A stretch of 64,000 bases of DNA from Sclerodactyla briareus. Its lineage: Eukaryota; Echinodermata; Holothuroidea; Dendrochirotida; Sclerodactylidae. The translations under genes and the position numbers were made by a program. The notes beneath the pieces are model-generated. The model saw nothing but the letters and a program-made list of their open reading frames with translations, did not search any database and had not been told where the DNA came from. This document shows positions 26,043 through 39,492 of the stretch, piece by piece. Location of the stretch: assembly GCA_026419785.1 (NCBI GenBank), contig JAODTK010001688.1:209807-273806 (forward strand). The letters run 5' to 3'. How positions within the stretch are numbered: the first letter of the stretch is position 1; the number at the start of each line of letters is the position of its first letter.

Positions 26043-26790
26043 GTTATCTGACTGTTGACACAATCACTCGACCCCATCCGAATGGACCACGCTCATACTT
26101 GGTATGTGGGATCCCCACAACGAGTATATGAATCCTATTGTTTAGGGTCAGGTCGAAGGTCATCGGGGGTCAACAGAGGACAAAATCACGGTACATCCGG
26201 AATGCTTGGTGTGATCGAGTTGAAATTTGGTATGCAGCTTTTCTATGGAGAGCCTAAAAGTCCCAATGTTGTGGGCGTATAAACTTTGGGCGCCCATTTT
26301 CACAGTGAAGAATGTTCCAATTGTGAACATTTCGCTATTTTTCTCAAGTTCGCTTTACAACGAATAACTAGATTCTTACACATGGATGAAATCAAGCTTT
26401 GTTACCTACCCAATGATATGGCCAGTTTGAGAGGGCGTAAGGCTCACCACCAGCCGGGCGATCGGGGATCGAACCGCAGTCGGGACTGATCAAGTTGGAA
26501 TTTGGAAGTATGAGAACCCTATTTCTTTTTCATCTGAAACCTGAGGCCATTTTTAGTGAACAATGCGACATTTTAGAAACTGTTGTCCGATTTTAGTAGC
26601 TGGTAAAGACAAAATTGAAACCTACTCTACTGCATTCAATGTTCTCGATTCTCGCCTAATGAGTACATGAACCTATTGCTTTTGGGCCATGTCTAAGGCC
26701 GAAGTCTGTGAATTTTGTCAGGTCGACAATACTTGACTCGGTCAGGATCAGTAAAAAAATTACTGAAGCTCTTGGTTTTCCTGTTTTCTC

Positions 26791-26860
26791 ATAATAATAA
26801 TAATAATAATATAATAATAATAATAAAATAATAATAATAATATAATAATAATAATAATAA
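26791..26860. repeat. (AAT)n microsatellite
   Basis: It is a trinucleotide tract with a few single-base slips, abutting the retroposon-like repeat at 26861. Confidence 0.95.
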
Positions 26861-27165
26861 GTCAATTCTTATATAGCGTCTTTACCACCGAAGCGCTCAA
26901 AGCGCTTTAACAAAACATTACCCCGATCATAGGAACAAGTCACGCACTCCGACAAACCCGGAGAGTATACCGCGCCAGGCCTACAAGCAGCCCGACCAGT
27001 TGTGTTCTGATACTTCACGGTCCCAATTGTACACCTGGGTGATAGAGAAGCAAGCGGGAACTAGAGGATATGGGATAAAGTCCCTTGCTCAAGGGTACAA
27101 CGTGGACAGGGCTCGCGCCACAACCTCTGGGTTACAAGCTCGACGCCTTAACCCACCCTAATATT
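26861..27165. repeat. SINE/retroposon-like repeat with AAT-rich tail
   Basis: The block begins cttatatagcgtctttacc and runs through gaagcgctcaaagcgcttta to gggttacaagctcgacgcc. The wording atatagcg...caaagcgcttta is familiar from dispersed repeats of many marine animals and fish. An (AAT)n tract abuts it at 26791-26860, as a simple-repeat tail would. A truncated relative lies at about 41521-41605. Confidence 0.6.
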
Positions 27166-27603
27166 TAGGACCCCCACGCTCCATCTCCGTTTGCTTTCAG
27201 TCGGGTATTTCAAGTTATCCTTCTTGGTTGAGCCTATCAGGGGGAAACCCCTTCCCCCTGATCCTGTTTCCCCCTGATCCTCCCGGCTGATATGATGCTT
27301 CTCATGGCCTATTGTTTGGATATGAAGTGGTTAACGCATCTGGTCTACACCTCGAATGAGTTCGGGATCCGCTCTTGGTGAGTCCTACCAAACATGAGCA
27401 TTACACACCCGAAACCCCCAAAAACTCTCCCACAGATGTTTTATACATAGCCATCAACATTTCTATTCTATCGGAAAGCCTCATGAACTAAGCCGGAACC
27501 CAATGTCTGTTGACCTTTGGGAGATTACTTGAGGGTCAAAGGACAACCAAATTATCGCTGTGTGTACAAGTTTTTGTTCCTTGATAGTTTGGCCGTGTAC
27601 GCC

Positions 27604-30200
27604 CCATTATGTAACACTTTACCAAAAGGTAACAATCTTGGTCCAAAATGTAACAGCTTTTTGACCAAAATGTACCAATTTGGAAGGTGGGTCCAAAATG
27701 TAACACCGTTCTGCCCCCAAATGTAACAACTCTCAAAGTTGGTCCCAAAATGTCACTTTTTACCAAATGTACAATCTGCGGAATGTGTTCACCAAACACA
27801 ACAACGGCTATGGGGCGTTACGGGGCCAATCCGCCCTAGAGGAGGCTTGAGGCGTTCGGAATTTCGTGCAAATTGGTGGGAAGGCTTCCCCGGATCGGGG
27901 CCATCCCTTCGCCTCAGTCCAGACCCAAAGGCGCATTCATTACTAATAGCGCAACTCTGGATTAGGGAAAATTTGGCGCCCCTCTCAGAATGACATATTC
28001 GACGCTAACGTTATGCCGAGTATTAAGCTGAAACCCCGAACTCACTAGCAGCATGTTTGCGTTTTCTCTGAGTTATGGGCGAGGGCGCCTATTAGGGCGT
28101 CGTGTGGGCGCATTAGCAGCCCGGATCCAATAAGTGCGCAAACAATCCTAGCGGGGTATTTTTGCGCTGATTCAATGGTTGGTACTTTAAAAAATATGAC
28201 TTGCCTACTTCTATTGCAATGGAAATAGGCGAAATTGGGTCAAATTGCCGAATACAGCCTAATTAGTTCATATTCAGTCTAACTAGGCTTGTCGTGCATG
28301 GTTATATATTGTTGTTTTTTTTTTAACGCAATTGAGGAAACCTACCCCCAGGGGGAATTTTTCCAGCCTGAATACTCCCAGAGGAAAGGGGCTTTCTTTT
28401 TTGCTCTGGCTTCAGATGGGGCACTCGAAGTACTACTGAACCATGTTTTTGTTTTCGGCGTACACGTCATCATCTAAACTGGGGGAAAATAGGCAAACAT
28501 CCCCACTAATTTTTTATGAATTGTTTTAATAGTAAATGGTACGGGGAATCGGATTCCATTCCATTTTCAAGTCAGATCGGTGCTACCGTCAACGAGCTAC
28601 GCCCCCGAAGTACAACTTTAGGCCTCTTTCCTTACTTGGTTCATAAACCAAGACACTATTGGACAACGCGGGTCCCTCAAATTCGTAATCGCATAAAATT
28701 TCACCCCAGACTGATATATTTTGAGCCTAATGATCGTTCAGAAAGCGGAGTTCCCCACCTAACCCCTAGAACTTTAAGCCACCCAAAAATTCATAGTGAT
28801 AATTGACAAAGCCTAGCATGCACGGGCTGTGTACATATGGCGCAAAAGGCGTAAAAACGGACATTTAGGGGGTCCCAACTAAATCATATAGCCAAACTGT
28901 CTTTCCCAGCGCCCGATACCCCTTTTAAAGGGTATCACATTAAAAAGAATCTTTTCTACAATCCGACAAAAATAAGTTTCCCCAAGGTCGAACACAGTGC
29001 GCAATATTAAAGATATGATAGGAAGTGTATAATTTTCCAGGAGGTACCCACCCCCACCCGAGGACTTGTAACGCCCATAACTTGAGATAGAAAGGTTTAC
29101 GGAGGTGTGATTAGACCAATAGGATCGCGTCAATTCTATGTCTGAATACCAGATACGTTTACCCGATTTTTATTTGATGGCATATTTGCAAATATTACAA
29201 GGGGATTTTTTAACTTATCATACGCCACTCCTAAATCAAACTAGAATAACCGAACCCGACGTAGTTGGGGCGCTGAACACAGTGATGCAATTGGTTTTCT
29301 CATATCTCAATTTAGTTTCTGAGATATTGGCCGATGGTAATCTGAAAATTTGAGCATATTTGAGTATATTGCCATAACTCGCTAACCGCACTGTCTAGGA
29401 ACTTGAGTGGGGCTCATTCGCGACTGAGCGTTGGCCGAGTTTGCATCCTAATATGTCCCCTTGGGATTCTGTACCTGGCCCTAGAACAAAATTCAAAAAA
29501 ACAATCCCTTTTCCTAGCAGTATTTATTTGACATATAAACATAGCGAATCGAGGCATGTCAAATCGAAAGGTTGCAAATTTCACCACGGGACGGCATGTC
29601 CGGACGGTAGGTGTCTATTGAACTTCGGCTTTGTCTTGCTTGGTCTGGAAATGACCAACCATTATATAACTATCATAATCTGCTATATACTTATGGTGTA
29701 ATCCGGACTTGAAGTCTTCTTTTCTCTTTTACATATTGTTTCCATGTCCCAATCTGTCTCGTAAACGATATTTCATCCTCTATGGCGATTGGCGTGACGC
29801 CTCCATAGCCATTTCTGAGGGGGCGCCGATCCCCCCACCCCAGGATTGCGCCATTCGTCATACATGCGCCTTTGTGTCTGAGACTACGGCGAAGGTAGCC
29901 CCGACTCCGAGCAGCATTCCCACCAATTTGCACGACATTCCGACGCCCCCAGCCTCTCTAGGGCGATTGGCGTAACCCCCCATGCCAAGTTGGTTGTGTG
30001 TTTTGAAAAAAATCCTCAGATTGTTACATTTTGGAGTCGAAAAGTTGTTACATTTTGGACGCAACTTTGAGAGTTGGTACATTTTGGGCAGAGAAAGTTG
30101 TTACATTTGTACCCAACCTTCGCAATTGTTACATTTTGGTCAAAAAGCTGTTACATTTTGGACCAAGATTGTTACATTTTGGTCAATTGTTATATAATGG
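27604..30200. mobile_element. Long-TIR DNA transposon (about 2.6 kb), non-autonomous
   Basis: The two ends are inverted copies of each other over roughly 390 bases (27604-27985 and 29815-30200). The outer ~200 bases of each arm consist of repeated ~20-base units built on CCAAAATGTAACAA (left) or TTGTTACATTTTGG (right). The inner part shares segments such as cgtgcaaattggtggga on both sides. Such long inverted arms with internal subrepeats are typical of foldback-like elements. The middle (28.0-29.8 kb) has only short frames with no recognisable transposase, so the copy is probably non-autonomous. Arm divergence suggests moderate age. Target-site duplications were not resolved. Confidence 0.75.
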
Positions 30201-33200
30201 TCGTTCAGGCCTGGCTTATAGCTTTGCCAGATTTTTTCTTATAAGGTGAGGAGTACAGTCTCTGATAATGTCCCTATAGAGGAGAGAGCCATGAAATGGC
30301 ATCAAGAAGCATTTTACCTCCCATCCTGCAACACTTCGGTATTACATGAGATACATTCAATCGACCAGACTTCAGTGTTCAATTCGGACTCACAGAGAAG
30401 ACGGTCCCGCCGCCTTCTCTCTGTGTGACTCTTTGTTGACTTCAAAAATGTAATTTTACTGCATATAGTATACTTGTGCAACCTCGTGTGCATATTTCCA
30501 GCGTGAAACGTCCATTTTGTGATTTCCGGAAAAGTTGATTTCAACTGGTTTTTCCATGCGACATAATCCTGTGGTTTTGAAATGTCCCCCTTTTAAACCT
30601 TGCTATTCAAGTAAATTACAATATTTGAAATACTAACGCCTCCGGCATAATCGAGAATTTGAAACGTAACGTGTTTTCAGTTGTTCGAGTTGTAACCTGG
30701 TTCGCGGAACAGGTGTTGGGTGCTGTAAAAGCCCCAGTGTAGTACTCACTGGCCTGCTTCCGGCTTTAGTAAAACCTAGTTGGAATGATCATGGCTTCCG
30801 GCCATATCTGTCGAGACACCATTGAATTCAGGTAATTACAATATCCCTCACCCTCTCCGTTGCTTGATGGTCAGTAAAATCACCATCAAACTCACTTACA
30901 GGTAAGTCTCCTTTAATAATCTTTTTATTATAGGGTGTTGACCAAACGGGGCACACTGTTCCATTACAGGTGTGTTGTTTTTGATCACCACGACCACGAA
31001 GGTAGCTCTTGGGTAATGGGGAATGGTGAGAACATTGTGTCAAATATGTACAAATAGCATTATAATCCCTTGAAATGACACATCATGGGGTAAATGGGTG
31101 TTCGATGCATATTTGAGCTCTGCCAGCATGGTGTGATTTTATAATATGATATCCAGGGATATGTGGTCATCCAGGTTATTTTTACCCACGATGTTATTTT
31201 GGGTCATGTGTCAGAAATGCAATTCAATTGGATATCGTACCAACACCATTTGCGCACTATTTGTGAAGTAAACAGACGTCTCATGCTAATCGGAGGTACC
31301 AAAACGGGGCCGGCAGTCACACTACTAAACGAGGTCTGATTTTCTCATTATATGCCACTAAAGCCAATCCCCCTCATTAAGGCTGAATACCCAATCACAC
31401 TGCTGAAGAATCCGATGCGGTAATGCGGTATTCCTGAACCGCACCCGATGTGGAATCGCTCTCCCAAACTTTTGATATGTCTCCCTGGTTCTATTTACCG
31501 GTACTTACGTTCTCCAATCGCCCATTTTTTTGGGGGGTTTTTAGCGTACCAAGCCCTGAGTCTTTAGAATGCTCTTTCGCATATAAATAGGCAGGGTATT
31601 GCACAATCGTTTGAGGTTGCTGGAAGTCCTATACCTCTTCCGGAAAGCGTTAGATAAATCTTTTTTTTTTCCTTTTTTTTTTTTACATGGCGCTGAGTTT
31701 TTTTCCACAATAGCGTGGGTGCTTCACCAAGTCTTTGTACCTCAATCTCATCAGAGAGCGGTCGGATCTATCGTCCGATTTTTTTTGGCGTTTTCTGATA
31801 GGACGTCGCATACGGTCTTTTTGAATTTGGAGAAAGGCATTCACGTGGTACTAGTTATAACAGTCCGATTACTTTTCTTGCATAGTACGAAGCCATCCTG
31901 CAAAAGAGGGCAGACAACTTGTTACTTTGTCGACAACCGAAGAGTGATACCGAACTGAGGGAACCAAGATTGCTGGCTGTCATGGCAAGACCGGGCACGT
32001 AAGACAATACCATGTGATCATTCAATACAGTTTCGCCAGCGATATCTCGTGCTCTGGGCGGCAGGGAGCTAGGTAGAAAATTGAAGGCAACATCGTCTCG
32101 CAACAATCACACTGATAACCGACATACCGTTTACAATCAACGCAACAAGAACATCGTCTCGCGGAGAATCGGAGGTAATTTTGCATCGGAATACCATCGT
32201 GGCGATTACCGCGCCTGATAACCAAATTGCACTGGGACGATTTTCCGTCATGACGTCATGCAAGGCCCCTCGCCGTCATTAATTGCCCCAGCCGCGAATG
32301 ACTCTCCCCACCTAACATTTGGTGCGCACCGTCCATCATGATACTTCACTGTGGAAGGAGGATCTCTATTTTGTTAATATTTCCTGTTTTTTTCGGGAGG
32401 TTTATTAAAGTTGCCAACATACTCTGTTGTCGACCACCTCCTTCTGAATATTTTATACTTTCTGGCTGCTCTGAGCCCCTTTTTTCGGAACGCATGATTC
32501 ACCGGACAGAGACCTACCAATGAATAAATGAATAAGTAGGATTCTTCCCGCAAAACAGAGTGAACGCAACCTCACCCTGCAATTTTTAGACAACTAAACA
32601 TCAGCCAAATAAATTGAGTATTTTGAAGATATTTCACCCATGTTTGTCCATCACCGCCTTCAATGATGAGTATACCCCATCTAACAATCACACAATGTCT
32701 CAGAAGCGAACAATCGTAAAGGGTAACTTATCTTTTAAAATCACGGATTAGACGAGGCCGGACAATTTGAGGGGCACGAGGCCCTGTCGCGACTCTTGAG
32801 TTTACTGCAAACACTGGTTTAGAATAATTTCCATGGGCGGCGAGGCAGGGGGGAGGGGGGGGGTTGTTTGGTTATTGAGAGTTTTTCACACGTCTATGTA
32901 ACTTCAACTCCACCGAAAGGGCTCAGATCAATCAGATATTACAAAAAGGTATAGGCGCCACTATTTCTACACACTATTTCTAAACGGAACTTATGCACCA
33001 TGAAAGATTGTTTCATCAACCGCGCCCCACACCCCTAAAAATGTGTGTACTAGCACACACTATTTCTGGTGTTGAAGGAATTACAACATCATTGTGTATA
33101 ACCTGCACATTTGTGTATTCCCACACAAAACACGGGGATAGGCGTTCTAATTACCCGGATGTGTCAACTCTACACATCATTTTTAAGTGTGTTCTTTCCA

Positions 33201-36200
33201 GTTGACAGTTGAAATCGGCAACGCGGTGGAAACGTCAATCGGATCGACTATACTAGCAGTATGGCAAAACTGCAGAAAAGGGCAAGTAAAGCCCCCTTTA
33301 ATTGAAAGCAAGTCACACGGCCCTGTGAAGCAAGCCATGCTGCTTTTTTGAACTACCCCTCACTACAATCGCGAAAATAGCCACACTTGTTGATGACGAT
33401 GAGACAAGGACAGGTGGCTTTCAGATACAACTCACATTCTACTCGGATATCCTTCGGGAATACAACAAAGCGAGCAGTTGGAGAGTTGAATGTTTGGAGA
33501 AAACAACAGATGATTAGCCGAAGGTTGACAGTCCTAGGGATGCTGGGGCTGCCTTTGAGGCTTGTGATCGACCTGTGCATCCGCCATCGCACCACCTCTC
33601 ACCAAGTTTTGTGCAGTCAGCTAGTGACAAGTACGAGCACAGAGGTCAGTTTTAGCCCTCCGGCGACTGAAGACCTGGGCCCGCAGCACGATGAGCGGAA
33701 TGCCGTCTGACGAGCTTGTTACTAGGAAACTGCAGCCACAAATGCAGTTGATGCGCGACGAAGCTGAATGATGCTAGAAGTTGGCCAGTAGCAAGCTCGA
33801 CGGCTCGATTAGAGTTGTAGGTAGAGAGCGCTAAGGGTTTATCAAAATACCGACATGATAGACTTCGCCGACAGGACTAGAGCCTGCGGCGTTGCGGGGG
33901 AGGGGGGGGGGGGACAGGCCATTCGTATTCAACGGGGATCGTTGCCCTATAGCGCCTTGACACATGACGAAATCCAGTTCTTCTCACACCACATGATCAA
34001 TTTGATCCTCAATCTATTGACTTACGAGGTAGCAGTCTGCGGGTAGCAGTAGCTACGATTTAAACACGACTCCACTAGGCATTATTTTCGTCAGAAATAC
34101 CTAAATGTCATCCAGAAGACAACAAACGGAAGAAAAACAGGCAGAGTCAGAGTAAAATAACTGATGGACTTATGATTGTAACATAGCAATAGTCTATCAG
34201 TCGGTCGTTCCTGCATTCTATAATTATTGAACTTCGCCGTTCCGCGGAAGTCAACACGAGCAAATAAGACAACAAGCATGTACGGTACAAAGTTTCTTTT
34301 TTTTGTGCTAGTACAATCATGAAATTTCCAGATAGTTTATGCTTGTTGAAGTTAGTGCACAAGACCTCGGATGTTGCCATTTCCTGCGATTGGGGGCATA
34401 TCGATATAATATTGCTGTGGTGTAGCGCCACCATCGGGCTAGATATTCTTCATGACAAATTCTGGCAACGCGCCTGGGTATCTAATCGTTTGACCCTGCC
34501 CTTCACATTTTCGGGGGGTGTTAGCGGGAACTCCATTGATCTGCTATTCACCATTCAGTAAGTAAGTAGAAACATCTCAGCTATGTAGTGGGAACATGCT
34601 ACTCTGAACAAGAAGAATATAACAAAGCAATACGTCTAATTATGGCAGACAGGCGAGTAAGACTTTTCGAATCTGGTACCTATATGGGTTAAGTGTGTAC
34701 ACCAGTAAATTGACCACCAGGCTTCCGCATTACCATGGACGTTCACATTCACGCAGATAGTTTAGATGATAGTGTATGACTTGCTAACATCATTGACTGA
34801 AATGGCACCAGTTTTGGTTTCAACTGATACACAATACAACTCTGCACGTCGTATTGTCTTGCATGCGTCGGCAGGTTATTTGAATATTTTAAGAGGCACA
34901 GCGCAGTATACCAGCCTGAAAGGGCTGTGATTGTCCTCTTCGCACTTTAATGGAACCGGTAAAGATTTCGCAAATGATCTTTCCAATAAAGCCTCAACTT
35001 GTTAATGGTTTACTTCAATAAACCTGTAGGCATGAGTTTCATTAACATCATGATATGATTATTATACCAATAAATACAACTTGAAGGGTTGTGATGTCGT
35101 TATTCGACTAAAGCTTGCCCCCCACAAAAATAGAAAAATCCAACTAATATCCAAATACAATAAATTTCTTGTTAACTAATTGAACTGATAGCGTAACTCA
35201 AATGTTACTTTCACGAACGAAGCCGTTTACTCTTTTAATCTCCACATATAGTTACTGTATCGATAAAGCTCAATCCATCACCGAAATTGAGTCGTTGTTC
35301 TCAGTCTTTATCAGAAAATAGGTTCCGTCGTCAATTATATAGGGTGGTATACTGCAATCGGGGAGACGGAAGGAAAAAAGAAAGAACAAGTCTTTCAAGC
35401 ATCAGTGGCTATCGTTTCTAGCAGAGGATATTGGGATGAATATCAAAACAGTTACAGCTTGCACTGATAACATTCGATGCTACAGTACGGATACTGTACG
35501 CTTGTACTGGAACTAGGTCTGCGAATAAATGTTTGCTGTGAGTAAACAGAACCCATGTAACGTTGTCGTCGGCAGCGTCTACGGTCTTCTTTATCGTCTA
35601 GCAACACAGGTGAATGAATACGGAAGGTGACATTTACATTAACTTAACGACGAAAGTCGTCTGATAGTAACGTTTCGATAGTGTGATTGAAAACACGTGA
35701 CGATTACCCGTATCGATCCGAAATGCATTGAGACTTTTTTTCATTATGGCGTCGCCGTCGCTGGCCAGAGACAATGTTCGGTGATCAGGAAAAAAGTCGC
35801 TCTCAAATCAGAAAACTCCTTTCGTCTTTTTATTACGGACATATTCGGGACGACTAGTAGTCGATCTGTTGCCATCCGAACTTATTTAGAAATAGTACTT
35901 AAAATGTGTTGAAATATTGGGCTGATTTATCCTTGTACAAAAAAAAAAAAAAAAAAAAAAAACCTTTTTTTTTTGTATGTTTATACCGCTCAGTGACGAG
36001 TGGTTCTTGTGGAATACTTTTGTTTCACAATAAATGATCACATCCCGGCTAGTCAAACCGCAATATACCAGTTTATACCAGGTCAGTAGTTTCTCAAACT
36101 GAAACGATTTTTACAGCTTTCATGATGTCTGTGTCTCCTGTTTGCAGATAACAATAATATTCAAAATAACTGGTGCGGATAAAACAGATTTGCCAAAAAA

Positions 36201-37236
36201 AGCTCATTGCCGTTATTCCGGTTGAACCAAATGAAAACCAGTATACCAGTTTTCAACTGGTTTCAACTGGTCTGCACGAGGTTCCCATCCGGAGTTGCCT
36301 GCAGGTTATGCTAGCTACACAGTTGATTGCACGCACGTATCGTGTTTTCAAGAATACTTCGATGTAAATTTTCTCCGCGACATGTTAATTATACATCATC
36401 AAATCACTGTCGTAGTAGATCATATAGAGACAGGAAGGAACCCATCTACCTAGAAGGTAGAAGGTAGGCCTACAATTACGAGGGTATCAACGTATGAATG
36501 ATTTCAGCACGTGAGGGGAAGTGGGGGGGGGTGGGTCAGGGCGTTGTTAACTGATATCGGATCAACCCCACTTAAGCCCAGCTTGGACATCATGTGAGAT
36601 AGTGTGGGGGTAAGGACGCATGTACCAATAGGGTATTACACACTGCATCCTCCTGGCTGAAGGACATCGAATGCCTCGCACCTCTTGTATTGTTTGCACA
36701 CTGTTATGGAGGTGGCATGAGGAGTGAAATGCAGACTGTGATGTCACTGAAACTTCGTGGATCTCATAAATTACAGTGTTCACAAAGTTTTTTCAGGGAC
36801 TTATACTCTGTTGACCTCAGTAGTTGTTATTTTTTTCTTAACACGGGACACCAATGAATTGTACGAATATACCTCGTCACTCATGAGAGCTCAAGCCGGA
36901 GGGACAACCGTTGGACCCACGCTCTCCAAGGTCCACAACAATGCGACAGTCATGGCTTACGAGATGGGCACGATTAACAGGCGGTCAAGCCATCTTCAGA
37001 GTGGTGGGGGGGGGAGGGGGGTGACCAAGAGTGGGGGGTGGGATGAGCGGGGGGGGGATGGGATGGGGGGGATATGACTCCCGCCCAAAGAAATACTGAT
37101 TGAAAAATGACCCCCCCCCCCAGGCTACGGGGGATCTTGAGACGCATACCCCAGGAGTGAAACCTCCACCTCAAAACAGTAGGTGCATACATGTATAGGA
37201 GAAAGCATACTCACGTATTTGGTTCGCTACAAGCAT
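30201..37236. other. Non-coding region, nothing firmly identified
   Basis: Weak frames at 31.6-32.3 and 34.3-34.56 kb have no recognisable family. A poly(A)24/poly(T)10 pair lies at 35939-35972. It is possibly 3' flank or intron of the minus-strand lectin gene. Confidence 0.45.
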
Positions 37237-37818
37237 AGGCGGCGCAGCGGGGGACAGGGGGGGGGGGGTCGCGTCACCCCCCCTAAATTGGAAGTGGGGG
37301 GGACCGTCCCCCTAAAATTTGACCCGAGAAATTTGACAATTTAATACCCAACATCGACAATAAAAAACTATTTCATTACGATGTGCGGACATTATGAAAT
37401 ATAGGGACAATGGATTATAAAAGGCCTAACTAAAATGTGGACACTAGTATCTTTATAAGTTCAATAACAACTGTTGTCGTAGCGAACCCGTTGCCGCCCA
37501 GTGTTCTGCGATATTGACAGCTTGTAGCGAAATCTGTAATTGAATTACCGCGGTAGTACAAGGCACAATACTCGGCCAAAACAAAAGTTGGACATTTGAA
37601 AAGATTTAGTCCTTAGATGAAAAGAATAGAAAAAGTGGCTTGATTTTGGTGCAGCTTTAAGATGAACATTGCAGAAAATAACCCCAAAATGGACATGTCT
37701 TGGAATGACTTTATGTTTAATTTTGCAGTAATGGCTTTAGGTTGTTACGTACGTTTCAAATGAAAAAGACACCCAAAAACCATGATGATTCAGTACCAAC
37801 TGTTTACTGTATAAACAA

Positions 37819-37990
37819 GGGCGCCAACCATTGGGGGGTCCGGGGAGGTCATGACCCCCAACGTTTGGTAAGGCCTCCATACATATGATTTTTTCACACA
37901 CAAAAATGTTCCTCATCAATGCTTCGAACCCCCCCCCCTCCCCAAATTGCTCTTGGCCCCCAAACTTTAGGACAGTGTCTGCGCCCTGCT
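37819..37990. repeat. Dispersed repeat R1, copy 2 (inverse orientation)
   Basis: The reverse complement reads gggcgcagacactgtccta...ggtcatgacctcc...tggttggcgcc and follows copy 1 block by block. It is inserted inside transposon-like copy 1. Confidence 0.75.
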
Positions 37991-38254
37991 GTAAAATTTC
38001 TATAAATTTGCTTACCGATATGTTGCGATAGAACACTAACATATTTTGAAACCTGATTCCCTTGTTTTGTTACACACCACTTCATCACCTAGTGAAAAGG
38101 AGGTGTTTTATGTACTTTTCATACCCCAATTTGTCCCCTTTTGGTGTCTGTTAAACGTACGTAATACTTTTTTACCTTAGTTGGTCACTATTGTAAAAGT
38201 TCGAGGAAACCAAAGTGTTAAAAACATGTTAATCTTTCCTTGTTTTTGGTTCGT

Positions 38255-38335
38255 CCCACCGACTGGAGTCGACCTAAACCCCTTAACTACTGCAAGTCCG
38301 AGAAGCTAACCACTTGACCACGAGTGGGATGGCCC
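38255..38335 (-). repeat. tRNA-like SINE head
   Basis: On the minus strand, cgtggtcaagtggttagctt gives an A-box-like start with a tctcggacttgca anticodon-arm-like stretch, and ggtcgactccagtcggtggg a B-box-like block lacking one base. It is not a functional tRNA. It lies inside transposon-like copy 1 (37237-38752). Confidence 0.45.
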
Positions 38336-39430
38336 AACTGGGGCGAGAAGTGCTACCTGGGTGAGCATCATAATTACCTTTTAGAAGGAAGTCGATTTTC
38401 TTAGATGGGGGGGGGTGCGAAGGTGTGGACACCCTTTCCCCCGGGCTGTCCCTCAGCGGGAGTTTGCTGTCTCCAATCCATCTGATGTGCATTGATCTTC
38501 TTCATACTATTTTATGAAACTACGATTTTGCGACGTGACCCACTTTTTACTGGGTAGATATAGCTCACAACGCTCAGGAAGTTCCGTTTCCGTCCATCTG
38601 GGAGGTTTGTCAAACCCAAAATTTCCGGTACGCTCTGCGCCAACCAATTGGTGGCGCTCCGCTAGATGGTAACCACAACAACAAGTTCATCCAAAGTTTG
38701 GTCTGCGTGCGTCCCCCCCCCACCCTATCTGTAGCTTTTTCCGCCGCCACTGGCTACACAACACTTCTTTCATCTTATTTTGATGTATTTAACCTTATCA
38801 CGGACCACAAGGATATTACGCACCAATAGAATTGTGCACACCCCTCCCTCACTTTGCTAGCTCCGCTTAGAAGACACTACCCAGCTGGACCATTTGATAA
38901 TGATCCAGATTGTTAAGAGAGATTTCATGTAATAGCCAAGGGAACTTAACCGTCCGAACCCGACGTTCATATGGTTTCCCGTTTGATGCCTTCCGAAGCA
39001 ATGTCAGCATATGTATGCGCAAGTTCGGAAAGCCTCCCATTATGCAATGATATATGAGAAGAGTTGTGATCGCACAGCATCTGAATATTCTTCTTTTTAT
39101 ATCAAATATATTTTTTTCTGAGAATAACTAAAGTTTTATATTAAAATAAAATCTGTGAAAGGTACTGCTGTTGTGGTTGGTAGGTGCTGACGTTTACCTT
39201 TGAAGATAACTCCTGTTAAGGTACTACTCGCTCAAATATAAAATACATAAGAATCCTCGTCCAGTTGTTCAACTATGAAGTCACGCATTGATTGATTAAT
39301 AGAGGCTCTCCCTGATTTTCTCTACATAATGGTCGAAAAGTCGAAGGCAATAGCTTCATCACACAATATAGTTTCCCATCCTCGCGAAATCACCACTGCT
39401 GTAACTATTCTGTAGTTTCCTTGAACTTAC

Positions 39431-39492
39431 CGCAATCACAGCAGTCCTTACTGTATTTTAATCCGGGTCACATGCCTTCTTTTCTGCACATT
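39431..39492 (-). pseudogene. Lectin-gene cysteine-cassette exon, damaged copy
   Basis: The minus strand reads ECAEKKACDPD, then (one frame over) KYSKDCCDC-G, ending at a strong donor gcg|gtaagt (GT at 39430-39429). It fits the cassette E-C-x5-C-x-x-x-x-x-x-x-x-x-C-C-x-C, but the 62-base interval is one base short. The expected AG just before the leading codon is CG (39493-39494). It is either a decayed exon or one affected by sequence error. It is the most downstream cassette I found; no terminal exon, stop or poly(A) signal for the gene was recognised below 39.4 kb. Confidence 0.4.

Larger units (their letters stand above)
14451..26790. other. Non-coding region with few recognisable features
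   Basis: It holds scattered poly(G) runs (14470, 16210, 17445, 17920, 19260, 20420, 25060, 25765), a T23 tract near 18672 and the listed repeats. The only exon candidate is at 22351-22398 on the minus strand. Confidence 0.5.
37237..38752. mobile_element. GGCGGCG-ended transposon-like element, copy 1
   Basis: It begins aggcggcgcagcgggggac, with long G runs, and ends ccgccgccac. The right subterminal part (around 38610-38670) has the motif acgctctgcgccaacc...ggtggcgct...tagatgg, shared with the elements ending at 48188 and 57010. Inside it are two later insertions: a dispersed repeat (37819-37990, reverse) and a tRNA-like SINE (38255-38335, reverse). No coding capacity was seen. Confidence 0.6.

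Noticed and set aside
26440-26490. B-box-like ggttcgatcccc on the minus strand, possible tRNA
   Set aside because: No A box at proper distance and no stem pairing; at most a SINE scrap.
30892-31000. Strong donor with open frame CNGTVCPVW on the minus strand
   Set aside because: The donor is part of an acttacaggtaagt palindrome that looks like a donor on both strands; no compatible acceptor or family.
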